Below, piece after piece: positions 8,846-18,353 of a stretch of 36,634 nt of DNA; positions within the stretch are counted from its first letter, which is position 1, and each line of letters opens with the position of its first letter. The position numbers were made by a program, and so were the translations under genes. This DNA is from Flavobacterium sp. GTDB lineage: Bacteria > Bacteroidota > Bacteroidia > Flavobacteriales > Flavobacteriaceae. The stretch is taken from the NCBI GenBank assembly GCA_024644805.1, contig JAHEHC010000006.1, positions 1 through 36,634 of the forward strand. The letters are read 5' to 3'. The notes beneath the pieces were generated by a model. The model worked only from the letters and a program-made list of their open reading frames with translations. It ran no database searches and was not told where the DNA came from.

Positions 8846-11800
8846 AATTTAGTTCAATAATAGCTCTCTCAACTTCTTCTTTTGAAACCGATCTTCCGGT
8901 GCGCATCCATTTTATAAATACTTTGATCGAATTCGACAATGATAATAAGAGAGGAAGTAGGACCAATGTTAACACCGTAGCTATAGCGATCCCATATGAA
9001 ATAGAAAGTGCCATGGGTTTAAGGAATTGAGCTTGTCTGCTCTTTTCCAGCAATAAAGGTGCTAAACCGGCAATGGTGGTCAATGATGTCAGGAATATGG
9101 CCCTGAAACGCGATTTTCCTGCCTGAACGAGCGCCTCATCAAACTTCAATCCGTCTCTTAAATAACCGTTGAATTTTCCGATCAACACCAAACCGTCATT
9201 CACCATGATTCCAATCAGGGCTATAATTCCCAACCAGGATAGAATATTGATTTGAAATCCATGGAAGAAATGGCCCCAGACCACACCGATCAAACTGAAC
9301 GGGATCAATAGCATGAGCAGTAAGGGCTGACTATAGGTCCTAAATGTAAATGCGATTACCATATAGATGATCAATAAGATTATTGGACCAACTAAATTAA
9401 CTGAATTGATCGTTTTTGTAGCCTGTCTGTTCTGCCCTTCATATAATGCTGATACAGAAGGAAATTTTGATGATATCCCAGGCATTATATTGGTTCTGAT
9501 ATCATCCAGTATATCTGTCGAACTGACATCAAAGGATTTCAGGTCGGCTGTGACTTGTATCTCTCTTTTTCCTTCCAGGTGGTTTATGGCAATATCGCCT
9601 CGGGCGATCTCATAGCTAGCAATTTCAGAAAATGGGACCTTATTTCCTGTAGGGGAATTGATCCACATATCATCCAGATCCTTGATAGAGGATCGATCAT
9701 CTTTATCATATCGAACCCAAACCCGGATCTCATCCTGTCCTCGTTGAAATCGTTGAGCCTGATAACCGAAGAAACCAGATCGAACCTGTGACATGACGCT
9801 TTGCAAATTAAATCCCAACAGATAAGCTTTATCCTTCAGCTGAATTTGAATTTCCTTGATGCCTTCAGGGTCGTTATCCGATATGTCCTTCAGAACAGAA
9901 TTCTCAGATAGTGCTTGTTTCAACTCGTTCTTTGCTGCTTTTAACTCAGGAATATTATTCCCTAATAATGAAACTGCTACAGGGCTACCACCAAAATTAC
10001 CACCGGAACCAAAGGTGAGACTTTCAACCCCATAGACTGTTCCAACCCGGTCTCGAATTGCATTGGTAATATCAGGGGATGAAAAATCACGAGATTCTCC
10101 AGGTAACAGGTTTACGGTCAAAGAAGCATTTGAAGTTCCCGGACCTATTCGTTTAATTATATTTTCAACCACCGATATATTTCCGGTTTGCTTTTCTGTG
10201 AATTCTTGATTGACCTCCCATACTTTTTCCTCTATGCTTGATATAATGGAATCGGTGATCATTTCGTTGGTTCCTTGGGTCATTTTGAGATCGATTGAGA
10301 TCCTATCGCTGGCAATTCTTGGGAAGAATGAGGTTCCAACTATTCCGCCTCCAATAGCACCAATACTGAATATCAGTAATGCTATTGGGATGGCAAAGCC
10401 CAAAAATCTGTTTTTCAGAAAGAATCGCATATAGGGAACATAGACCCTGTCTCGAATTTTAAATAATATTCTTTCAGCCCTTTGATTCATGTTCTTGAAG
10501 AATTGATCTATTTTGCTTAGCTTTTTACCTGACCTATGCAATGCCTTTGAATGTGCTACGTGTGCAGGTAATATGATCAAGGCCTCGATAATCGACACCG
10601 AAAGTGTCAGGATGACAACAGTTGAAACTTCACCAAAAAAATCTCCAATTCTTCCATCTAAAAAGAAAAATGTGGAAAATGCGATCATGGTAGTGATCAG
10701 TGCAGATACAACTGGGGGTAACACCTCTATCGTACCGTCAATTGCCGCCCGTATTGGAGATTTTCCTTTTTCATAATGATGATAGATGTTTTCGCCAATA
10801 ACAATTCCGTCATCAACCAGAATACCAATTACGATGATCATACCAAAGAGGGAGAGGACATTGATAGTAACACCTAGTTGAGCAGCAAACATGAACATTC
10901 CGAAAAATGAAATAGGAAGACCAACTGCTACCCAAAAAGCAAGCCTGACGTCGAGGAAAAATGCTAAAAAGAAAAGTACTAGAGTGACTCCCATCAAGGC
11001 ATTCTTAATTAGAAGTCGGGTACGTTGGGTCAAGGTGATCGATGAATCACTGGAAACATCAAGTCGTACATTATCATGTTGTTGATTGAATTTATCAATA
11101 TATACTTTTACATAATCAGCACTTGAAATCAGATCTTCACTATTGGTATTGCTAACCGTGATATTTATTGCCTTCTTTCCATTGAAGAAGATCCTGTCCG
11201 GAACCTCAGACCAAGTATCCCTTACATCAGCAATGTCCTTGAGTCGGATAGTGTTACCATTGGGTTCTGCTCTTACTATGATATTGATCAATTCATCTCC
11301 ATAATAGGATCTGTTACGAGCTCTGATCAGATAATCCTCAGCTTCAGTCTTAATATTACCACCCGTGATCAGTATGTTGGATCTGCCAACAGCGTTGGCA
11401 ACATCTTGAAAAGTAAGATCATATGCCCTAAGATCGTTCTCTCGAACAGTAATTGCTATCTCCTCAGCCGGGAATCCGGAAATTTCAACCTGGGAGATAC
11501 CATCGGCACCCCTAAGATCATTTTCAATCTCTCGAGCATATTGTTTTAAAGTTGAAAGAGGTATATTCTCTCCACTAAGCGTGAAGCTGATCGTAGGTCG
11601 TATGCTCTCTACTTTTGCTATCACAGGAGGCTCCAAACCTGAAGGGAATGAAGGAACCCGATCTACAGCATTCTTAACATCAGCCAAAACAACGTCAATA
11701 TCCTTACCTTTTAGTATCTCAACACTTATCACAGCAGAGTTTTCCCGAGATATTGAAGTAACACGATCAATTCCAACTGTTCCTTTTAAATTATCTTCGA

Positions 11801-12002
11801 TCTTCAAAACAACCCCTTCTTCCATTTCAGTAGGAGAGGCACCTGGATAGAAAAGATTGACTCTGATCAATTGGGAATCTGTTAATGGAAAAAATGAAGA
11901 TAACATTGATTTAGCTCCAAGGATTCCAAAAACGACAAATGCCAGTATAAATACATTAACAGCAACAGGGAATTTTATAAAATAACTGATGATCTTTTTC
12001 AC
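8823..12002 (-). CDS. Efflux RND transporter permease subunit (AcrB/HAE family)
   Basis: 1059 aa; FPVAVNVFILAFVVFGILGA, GIMVNDGLVLIGKFN, GILVDDGIVIGENIYHHYE, FLTSLTTIAGLAPLLLEKS. Confidence 0.95.
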   Translation of the reverse strand: MKKIISYFIKFPVAVNVFILAFVVFGILGAKSMLSSFFPLTDSQLIRVNLFYPGASPTEMEEGVVLKIEDNLKGTVGIDRVTSISRENSAVISVEILKGKDIDVVLADVKNAVDRVPSFPSGLEPPVIAKVESIRPTISFTLSGENIPLSTLKQYAREIENDLRGADGISQVEISGFPAEEIAITVRENDLRAYDLTFQDVANAVGRSNILITGGNIKTEAEDYLIRARNRSYYGDELINIIVRAEPNGNTIRLKDIADVRDTWSEVPDRIFFNGKKAINITVSNTNSEDLISSADYVKVYIDKFNQQHDNVRLDVSSDSSITLTQRTRLLIKNALMGVTLVLFFLAFFLDVRLAFWVAVGLPISFFGMFMFAAQLGVTINVLSLFGMIIVIGILVDDGIVIGENIYHHYEKGKSPIRAAIDGTIEVLPPVVSALITTMIAFSTFFFLDGRIGDFFGEVSTVVILTLSVSIIEALIILPAHVAHSKALHRSGKKLSKIDQFFKNMNQRAERILFKIRDRVYVPYMRFFLKNRFLGFAIPIALLIFSIGAIGGGIVGTSFFPRIASDRISIDLKMTQGTNEMITDSIISSIEEKVWEVNQEFTEKQTGNISVVENIIKRIGPGTSNASLTVNLLPGESRDFSSPDITNAIRDRVGTVYGVESLTFGSGGNFGGSPVAVSLLGNNIPELKAAKNELKQALSENSVLKDISDNDPEGIKEIQIQLKDKAYLLGFNLQSVMSQVRSGFFGYQAQRFQRGQDEIRVWVRYDKDDRSSIKDLDDMWINSPTGNKVPFSEIASYEIARGDIAINHLEGKREIQVTADLKSFDVSSTDILDDIRTNIMPGISSKFPSVSALYEGQNRQATKTINSVNLVGPIILLIIYMVIAFTFRTYSQPLLLMLLIPFSLIGVVWGHFFHGFQINILSWLGIIALIGIMVNDGLVLIGKFNGYLRDGLKFDEALVQAGKSRFRAIFLTSLTTIAGLAPLLLEKSRQAQFLKPMALSISYGIAIATVLTLVLLPLLLSLSNSIKVFIKWMRTGRSVSKEEVERAIIELNYENDELH

Positions 12003-12011
12003 GTTTTTCTG

Positions 12012-13133
12012 TTAATTGTTAGTGGTTTCTAATATTTTGACCTGCATACCATCATAGGCTCCAGGCACGTTTCTTGATACCAGAAGAGTACCATCTTCAA
12101 TGCCTTTAATGACTGCGGTTTCTGCCGAAAAATAAACAGGGTCTATTTCAACTAGATTCAGGATCGAATCGTTTACAATGAACAAATATTTATTGTCAAT
12201 TAGTAGTTTACGGGAGACCTCAATAGCATTCTTTTCAGATTTGGCGGTAAGATTGGCCTCCAAATACATTCCTTCTTTAAGGTTGGGATGGGATAGTTGA
12301 ATATAAGCCTTAATGGTTTGTGAGTTGGTGTCTACTTTTCCGTTTACCCGAATCACAGTTCCGGTATACTCTTTCGACAGGTCCAGATTGTGAAGCGAAA
12401 CGGAATTCCCTTTTTTTAACAGATCGGCATATTCTGCACCAACAGACACTTCCATTTCATAAACACCCGGATCGATGAATTCGCCTAATTTCTGACCGGG
12501 TCTAACCAAGGTGCCAGGGGTCACTATGGCTTCTGTCAAGATGCCTGAATAGGGAGCACGTATTGTATATTTACTTAGCTTCACTTCCAGATTCTTAACA
12601 TTATAGTAGCCTGTTATGATTCCTCTACCGGTGATAAAATATTTTTCCTGCTCTGTGTTAAATGATGGTAATTTTGGAATATTCTTATTCAGATCAAAAC
12701 GAGTTAGATAATCCTGCCACTTTTGATATTCAGAAGGATAATCAAGCCTGATATCGGGCAATATGGAAATGAGACTATTGTAAAAATTACTTTTTTGGGA
12801 TTGCAGATTGGCGTAGAATTCTTCACTGTTTATCGATAATATAGACTCCCCCTTATTGTAGGTGGTTCCAGCCTTGAAATCTTTAATTGATGGTTTTAAC
12901 ACACCCTGTACTTCTGCATAAAGTTCAATCCTATGTTTGGCGGTTAAATTTCCACTGGTTGTTATGATTATAGGCACCTCAATGTTTACAACGGTATCGA
13001 CTTGAACGCTCTTAATGATCTTTGCAAACTGAGGCTTGGGTTTGTTCTTGTTCTCTATTAATGTTTTTGCAATAAAGAATGTCCCGATTAATAAGACAAC
13101 TCCCAATAAAATTGAAAAATATTTTCTCATCAT
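12012..13133 (-). CDS. Efflux RND transporter periplasmic adaptor subunit (AcrA/HlyD family)
   Basis: 373 aa; N-terminal anchor, YTIRAPYSGILTEAIVTPGTLVRPGQKLGEFID lipoyl-like motif; followed by RND permease and TolC genes. Confidence 0.93.
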   Translation of the reverse strand: MMRKYFSILLGVVLLIGTFFIAKTLIENKNKPKPQFAKIIKSVQVDTVVNIEVPIIITTSGNLTAKHRIELYAEVQGVLKPSIKDFKAGTTYNKGESILSINSEEFYANLQSQKSNFYNSLISILPDIRLDYPSEYQKWQDYLTRFDLNKNIPKLPSFNTEQEKYFITGRGIITGYYNVKNLEVKLSKYTIRAPYSGILTEAIVTPGTLVRPGQKLGEFIDPGVYEMEVSVGAEYADLLKKGNSVSLHNLDLSKEYTGTVIRVNGKVDTNSQTIKAYIQLSHPNLKEGMYLEANLTAKSEKNAIEVSRKLLIDNKYLFIVNDSILNLVEIDPVYFSAETAVIKGIEDGTLLVSRNVPGAYDGMQVKILETTNN

Positions 13134-13140
13134 CTATGGA

Positions 13141-13605
13141 TTAAAGTGATTGAACGTTTTCATTAAAATTCAGTTGTATTTTTTTCAAGATCATAATGAT
13201 CTGATCTATTTCATTTTTAGATATATTATGCTGTACTGTACTGATGATCTGTTGTATCACCGGTCTGGTCCTTTTAAACGTGTCTTTACCCAGATCGGTC
13301 AAATAAACGTGGTTCACCCGTTTATCAGCCTGGCTTTGTTCCCGGGTGATATAATTTTTCTTTTGCATTTTATTAAGTAGACGGGTCAAGGACGATTTGT
13401 TTCGCAGGGTGAGAAATGCAAGTTCATTCTGATTGATCCCATCCCGATCGTGAAGTCTTTTAAGTACGATCATCTGTTCTTTTGTGAGATCGATGTTATG
13501 GGCATTCAATAGCTCCTGTAAATGATAGTCAACGATCTTTACGGTTTTTCCTAACCAGGGGCCAATGGAATTTTCAAAATCCGGTTTTTCATTTTTCTTT
13601 TTCAT
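13141..13605 (-). CDS. MarR family transcriptional regulator
   Basis: 154 aa; QNELAFLTLRNKSSLTRLLNKMQKKNYITREQSQADKRVNHVYLTDLGK, typical MarR wHTH and wing. Confidence 0.93.
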   Translation of the reverse strand: MKKKNEKPDFENSIGPWLGKTVKIVDYHLQELLNAHNIDLTKEQMIVLKRLHDRDGINQNELAFLTLRNKSSLTRLLNKMQKKNYITREQSQADKRVNHVYLTDLGKDTFKRTRPVIQQIISTVQHNISKNEIDQIIMILKKIQLNFNENVQSL

Positions 13606-13609
13606 GGTG

Positions 13610-13617
13610 CAAATATA
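13610..13617 (-). promoter_or_regulatory. Candidate -7 element TATATTTG (TAnnTTTG) for the marR-efflux operon
   Basis: CAAATATA on + strand = TATATTTG on - strand, 5 nt upstream of the ATG. No well-spaced -33 found. Confidence 0.4.
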
Positions 13618-13633
13618 ACCATTATGTCAACTT

Positions 13634-13647
13634 GTTGCATATGCAAC
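13634..13647. promoter_or_regulatory. Perfect 14-bp palindrome GTTGCATATGCAAC, candidate MarR operator
   Basis: Perfect inverted repeat in the divergent region between marR and the nitroreductase gene, 29-42 bp upstream of the marR ATG. Confidence 0.65.
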
Positions 13648-13806
13648 TAAATTTAATTCTTATATATTGATAAAATATTTTTATTGTATCGAGATCGTAT
13701 CTTATACAGTCTATTAGAAAAGGTTGTTATTCTATAGAATATACTTATTGATGTTATCGAATTATTCTTTTATCATTCCTTATTTTTGCTGTATAAAGAA
13801 TTCAAT

Positions 13807-14445
13807 ATGGATAATGATATCATTGAAAGCTTGGAGTGGCGTTATGCTACCAAGAAATTTGACACCAATAAGAGACTTAACAGGGAAAAACTCGATGTTT
13901 TAAAAAGATCGTTCGATCTAACCGCCACATCCTACGGATTGCAACCTTTGAAGATGGTGATCGTCAGTGATCCGGGAATCATAGAGCAATTGGTTCCCAT
14001 GTCTTACAATCAACCTCAGATAGGCAATGCATCTCATATTTTAGTGATTTGCATCGAATCTGAAATAGATGCCCAATATATCAAAGGATACTTCAAAAGT
14101 GTTGAGGATTTAAGAGGAACGACCAGAGATATTTTGGAGCCATTTGAGGATTTTCTGGTTGAGCATTTTTCAAAAAAGGATAAGGAGGAAGTAGAGCTCT
14201 GGGCTACCAATCAGGCCTATCTGGCCATGGGAAATCTTCTTACCGTTTGTGCTGTTGAAAAGATAGATTCCTGTCCTATTGAAGGATTTGAACCTGAAAA
14301 ATATGACGAATTCCTCAAGTTGAAGGAAATGGGCTTGAGATCGGTGTTGGTCTTAGCTGTCGGTCACCGAGCTGAGGACGATATGTTCTCCAAATTCAAA
14401 AAGGTAAGACGAGGGATCGATAAGGTGATCATTGAACACAAATAA
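13807..14445 (+). CDS. Nitroreductase family / NAD(P)H-dependent oxidoreductase
   Basis: Track ORF uses TTG at 13786; more likely ATG at 13807 (MDNDIIESLEWRYATKKFDTNKRL...). LEWRYATKKFD N-terminus and QAYLAMGNLLTVCAVEKIDSCPIEGFEPEKYDEFL are typical of NfsB-like enzymes. Confidence 0.88.
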   Translation: MDNDIIESLEWRYATKKFDTNKRLNREKLDVLKRSFDLTATSYGLQPLKMVIVSDPGIIEQLVPMSYNQPQIGNASHILVICIESEIDAQYIKGYFKSVEDLRGTTRDILEPFEDFLVEHFSKKDKEEVELWATNQAYLAMGNLLTVCAVEKIDSCPIEGFEPEKYDEFLKLKEMGLRSVLVLAVGHRAEDDMFSKFKKVRRGIDKVIIEHK

Positions 14446-14515
14446 AAAATTGAATATCAACGCAACGCCATGTTGGGCTTGGTATCTAAATCGTAGTACA
14501 ATAAATCAATAAATT

Positions 14516-15709
14516 ATGCCGGGATTTGAATTATTTGGTGAAGAAGAACGTAAACAGGTGAATGATGTTTTGGAAAGTGGCATTCTAATGCGTTATGGAT
14601 TCGATGGAATGCGAAACGATCATTGGAAGGCCAAAGAGTTTGAGAAAGCCTTTGCTGAACGTATGCAATCCGATCATTGTCAACTGGTTTCCAGTGGGAC
14701 ATCAGCCTTGACGGTTGCTTTGGCATCGGCGGGTATTGGAGCGGGTGATGAGGTGATCATGCCAACCTTTACATTTGTTGCCAGCTTTGAATCGATCCTA
14801 ATGCTGGGTGCTGTTCCGGTGTTGGTTGATATCGATGATACCCTAACACTCGACCCGGAATCGGTCAAAAAAGCCATTACTCCAAGAACCAAGTGCATCA
14901 TGCCGGTGCATATGTGTGGGTCTATGGCCGATCTTAAAGCATTAAAGGACATCTGTGACGATAACGATCTCTTACTTCTTGAAGATGCTTGTCAGGCGAT
15001 CGGGGGAACGTATGATGGAAAACCATTGGGTAGTTATGGTGATCTGGGTTGTTTTTCATTCGACTTTGTTAAGACCATAACCTGCGGCGAAGGTGGTGCT
15101 GTGATCACCAATAACAATACCTACGCTAAGCATGCAGATCATTATCAGGATCATGGGCACGATCATGTTGGCAATGACCGGGGAGCAGAGACCCATCCTT
15201 TCCTGGGTTACAATTTCAGGATATCCGAATTGAATGCTGCTGTTGGATTGGCTCAGTTGAATAGGCTCGATCATTTTTTGGCCATTCAAAAAAGTAACTA
15301 TCTATCGATCAGAGAAGCATTAAGTACAGTGAATGGGGTTACTTTCAGAAGGGTTCCTGATGGCGGTGAAGAGAATTATTCGTTTGTGAATTTCTTTTTA
15401 CCTACTGAAGAACTTACCGTAAAGGCGCATCAGGCTTTAGCAGAAATAGGGGTTGACGGTTGTTTTTATTGGTACACCAACAACTGGCATTATATCAATG
15501 GATGGGGACACCTGAAAGATCAATCGTCCTTGGGAAGATTACCCAAGGAGGTCCGTGAACAAATGCAAGATCTTAACAATACTGATTTTTCAAAAAGTGA
15601 CGCCATAATGGGCCGTACCATATCATCCTTGATAAAAATAGGGTGGACCGAAAAAGAAGTACGGGAGCGTGCAGAAAAGATGAAGCAAGCTTTAAAAAGC
15701 GTTCTTTAA
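14516..15709 (+). CDS. DegT/DnrJ/EryC1/StrS family PLP aminotransferase
   Basis: 397 aa; SGTSALTVALASAGIGAGDEVIMPTFTFVAS, LLEDACQAIGGTYDGKPLGSYGDLGCFSFDFVKTITCGEGGAVITNN. Confidence 0.93.
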   Translation: MPGFELFGEEERKQVNDVLESGILMRYGFDGMRNDHWKAKEFEKAFAERMQSDHCQLVSSGTSALTVALASAGIGAGDEVIMPTFTFVASFESILMLGAVPVLVDIDDTLTLDPESVKKAITPRTKCIMPVHMCGSMADLKALKDICDDNDLLLLEDACQAIGGTYDGKPLGSYGDLGCFSFDFVKTITCGEGGAVITNNNTYAKHADHYQDHGHDHVGNDRGAETHPFLGYNFRISELNAAVGLAQLNRLDHFLAIQKSNYLSIREALSTVNGVTFRRVPDGGEENYSFVNFFLPTEELTVKAHQALAEIGVDGCFYWYTNNWHYINGWGHLKDQSSLGRLPKEVREQMQDLNNTDFSKSDAIMGRTISSLIKIGWTEKEVRERAEKMKQALKSVL

Positions 15710-16854
15710 TAGCTTACATATTCGGTGATCTCCAAACCATATCCAATCATACCAACCCGTTTGGTCTGTATGCTATTTGAGATCAGCCGGATCTTATGTA
15801 TTTTCAGATCGTGTAAGATCTGTGCTCCAATACCAATATCCTTGTTATCCATTGGGATATTTGGAGCTTTTGCCACTTCATCCTTAGATTGTGATTCCTT
15901 GAGATGTTTTAATCTTGACAGAAGGTTAAAGGATTGATACTGTTGGTTGATGAATACGATAGCCCCCTTTTCTTCCTTATTTATGATCTTGAACATATCG
16001 TCCAGTTTCTTATCGGCATCATTGGTCAGGGTTCCCAAAATATCATTATTCACTAGTGTAGAATTCACTCTGACCAGTACCGGTTCATTATCATTCCATT
16101 TTCCTTTGGTCAGTGCCAGGTGTATCTGATCGTTCGTGGTTTGTCTGTATGCTCTTAATCTATAGGTTCCAAATTTGGTATTGATGGTGAAGTCCTCACA
16201 TTTATTGATCAGCGAGTCATACTCCATACGGTAAGCAACCAGATCCTCTATGGATATCAATTTAAGATCGTGCTCCTCGGCCACTTTTATCAACTGAGGG
16301 AGTCTGGCCATGGTTCCATCTTCATTTAAGATCTCAACCAGGATACCAACAGGTCTTAATCCGGCCAATCTGGCCAGATCGATCGCAGCTTCGGTATGTC
16401 CTGTACGTCTTAAAACTCCACCTTCTTTAGCGCGTAAAGGGAATATATGTCCGGGTCTCCCTAAGTCCTGTGGTTTTGTTTTTGCGTCGACCAAAGCTTT
16501 TATCGTCTTGGAACGATCCTGCGCAGAGATACCGGTTGTACACCCATTACCCAAAAGATCGACCGAAACGGTGAATTGAGTGTGATGTAACACGGTATTA
16601 TTCTCGACCATCATATTCAGGTCAAGCTCATTGCATCGATCTTCAGTTATTGGGGCACAGATGAGCCCCCTACCTTTGGAAGCCATAAAATTGATCATTT
16701 CAGGGGTGACCATCTCTGCTGCTGCGATAAAATCACCTTCATTCTCTCGGTTTTCATCATCAACAACGATGACGATCTTTCCATTGCGTATGGAAGCGAT
16801 CGCATCCTGAATACTGTCCAACTTTATTTTAGTATCATTATTTGTGGAGATCAT
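15706..16854 (-). CDS. ribBA: 3,4-dihydroxy-2-butanone-4-phosphate synthase fused to a degenerate GTP cyclohydrolase II-like domain
   Basis: RibB domain: VVDDENRENEGDFIAAAEMVTPEMINFMASKGRGLICAPI, GHIFPLRAKEGGVLRRTGHTEAAIDLARLAG. C-terminal RibA-like domain lacks zinc cysteines (see findings). Confidence 0.92.
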   Translation of the reverse strand: MISTNNDTKIKLDSIQDAIASIRNGKIVIVVDDENRENEGDFIAAAEMVTPEMINFMASKGRGLICAPITEDRCNELDLNMMVENNTVLHHTQFTVSVDLLGNGCTTGISAQDRSKTIKALVDAKTKPQDLGRPGHIFPLRAKEGGVLRRTGHTEAAIDLARLAGLRPVGILVEILNEDGTMARLPQLIKVAEEHDLKLISIEDLVAYRMEYDSLINKCEDFTINTKFGTYRLRAYRQTTNDQIHLALTKGKWNDNEPVLVRVNSTLVNNDILGTLTNDADKKLDDMFKIINKEEKGAIVFINQQYQSFNLLSRLKHLKESQSKDEVAKAPNIPMDNKDIGIGAQILHDLKIHKIRLISNSIQTKRVGMIGYGLEITEYVSY

Positions 16855-16873
16855 AGCTGGTTTTTATATGCTG

Positions 16874-16881
16874 CAAAGATA
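16874..16881 (-). promoter_or_regulatory. Candidate -7 element TATCTTTG upstream of ribBA
   Basis: CAAAGATA on + strand = TAnnTTTG on - strand, about 20 nt upstream of ATG; no well-spaced -33. Confidence 0.4.
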
Positions 16882-16910
16882 TTGAATTGATTTTAAAATT
16901 ATAAGTTGAT

Positions 16911-18344
16911 TCAATCACCTTTTTTTCTGAAGAGATTCATTATTCGCTGTATGAAGGCATCCATATCAAATATACCCTGATCGGTTGTTGCGCGGTAGGT
17001 GAGCCACATACCCAGTGGCAGCATTACAACGGTACTAACCCATGAGGCGATAAAAGGATGAAGTGTGCCGTCCTCGGCACTGTTCTTTGCCATGATCCCA
17101 ATGAAATGATAGGTCAGAAACAATAGAATGGCAACTACCATAGGTAGTCCCATACCTCCCTTTCTAATTATAGCTCCTAATGGGGCCCCAACGAAGAATA
17201 AAATAAAACAGGCCACCGCTAAAGCATATTTTTCATGCAATGCGATCTCATATTTATTTAGACGTTTGGTCTTGATCTTATATTCTTGCTTCTTTGCAGT
17301 GACGGAATGCTTGGTGCTACGCAAATTGTTGATCGCCAGATTGACGATCGCATTTTGTTTTACCGCATCAAAAAGAAGCAGTAATGAATCATTGTGTTGA
17401 TAGCTTACGGAATCCAATCCTTTTAACTCTCCAAATTTTGTGAACCCACTGCGATAGGTCATATTCTTGGTGAACATGCCCATGTTCTTTTGATAATCTG
17501 TTGATAAGGAATCGATCTCAACGATCAATTCACCAACATTATACATATTGTGGTTGTTGAGCTTGTTCTCCTTATCAACATCCTTGTCATTAAGTTCGGT
17601 CAGATCTATATTAATGGTGTATTCCTCGAAGTAACTCTTTGCAAATGGTTTTTTACGTTGTTTATTTTTGTTATTGGCCTGAATCTCGTCATAATAATGA
17701 CCATTCTTTAAGATCAACGATAGGGTATTGCTTCCTTCCTCACTGGCCAATTCACCTTCTTCAGCGATCATGACCGTAAAATTTCCGTTGGGTCTTTTTT
17801 CATTTTTTTTATGGATGACCACGTTCTTTAAATATTGATCGTTGTCACCAAACTTTTCAGCCACCTTGATATTGAAATCATCCCCAATCTGACTGAATTG
17901 CCCTTCAGCTATGACCATGGATGGTTTGAATTGAGAGATGTTCCTTCTGAGGTTTAGCCATTTGTATTCGGAATAGGGGATCACATTATTGGCAAAGAAA
18001 AATGCGGTCACACTCAATAGAAAAATGAAAACGGTCAGGCTTCTCATGGCCCTTTGCAGAGATATGCCATTCGACTTCATAGCAGCGAATTCATATTGTT
18101 CAGCAAAATTTCCAAAAACCATTAAAGAGGTCACCAGTATGGTCAGGGGAAGTACCAACGGGATCAGTCTTGGAGAGACGAACCAAAGGAATTTAAGCAC
18201 AATGATCAGGTCAAGTCCTCTACCAGCCAGTTCTGAGATATATAGCCAAATGGTCTGAAGGACAAAAATGAACATCAGAATAATGAAAACACTCAAAAAG
18301 GTTTTTAGAAATGTAACCAGTATATACCTGTCCAGTATTTTCAA
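16911..18344 (-). CDS. LptF/LptG family permease (LPS export)
   Basis: 477 aa; MKILDRYILVTFLKTFLSVFIILMFIFVLQTIW N-terminus, PLTILVTSLMVFGNFAEQYEFAAMKSNGIS, C-terminal TM cluster. Confidence 0.9.
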   Translation of the reverse strand: MKILDRYILVTFLKTFLSVFIILMFIFVLQTIWLYISELAGRGLDLIIVLKFLWFVSPRLIPLVLPLTILVTSLMVFGNFAEQYEFAAMKSNGISLQRAMRSLTVFIFLLSVTAFFFANNVIPYSEYKWLNLRRNISQFKPSMVIAEGQFSQIGDDFNIKVAEKFGDNDQYLKNVVIHKKNEKRPNGNFTVMIAEEGELASEEGSNTLSLILKNGHYYDEIQANNKNKQRKKPFAKSYFEEYTINIDLTELNDKDVDKENKLNNHNMYNVGELIVEIDSLSTDYQKNMGMFTKNMTYRSGFTKFGELKGLDSVSYQHNDSLLLLFDAVKQNAIVNLAINNLRSTKHSVTAKKQEYKIKTKRLNKYEIALHEKYALAVACFILFFVGAPLGAIIRKGGMGLPMVVAILLFLTYHFIGIMAKNSAEDGTLHPFIASWVSTVVMLPLGMWLTYRATTDQGIFDMDAFIQRIMNLFRKKGD

Positions 18345-18353
18345 AATCCGTTT

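Noticed and set aside
10513-11850. Several plus-strand ORFs opposite the RND permease (10513-10776, 10891-11085, 11581-11850)
   Set aside because: Shadow ORFs on the antisense strand of a long, well-conserved gene; compositionally explained by the coding strand.
14516-15709. Part of a surface-polysaccharide or antibiotic sugar cluster
   Set aside because: Only the single DegT-family aminotransferase is present; neighbours are a nitroreductase and riboflavin gene, with no glycosyltransferase or sugar-nucleotide genes.
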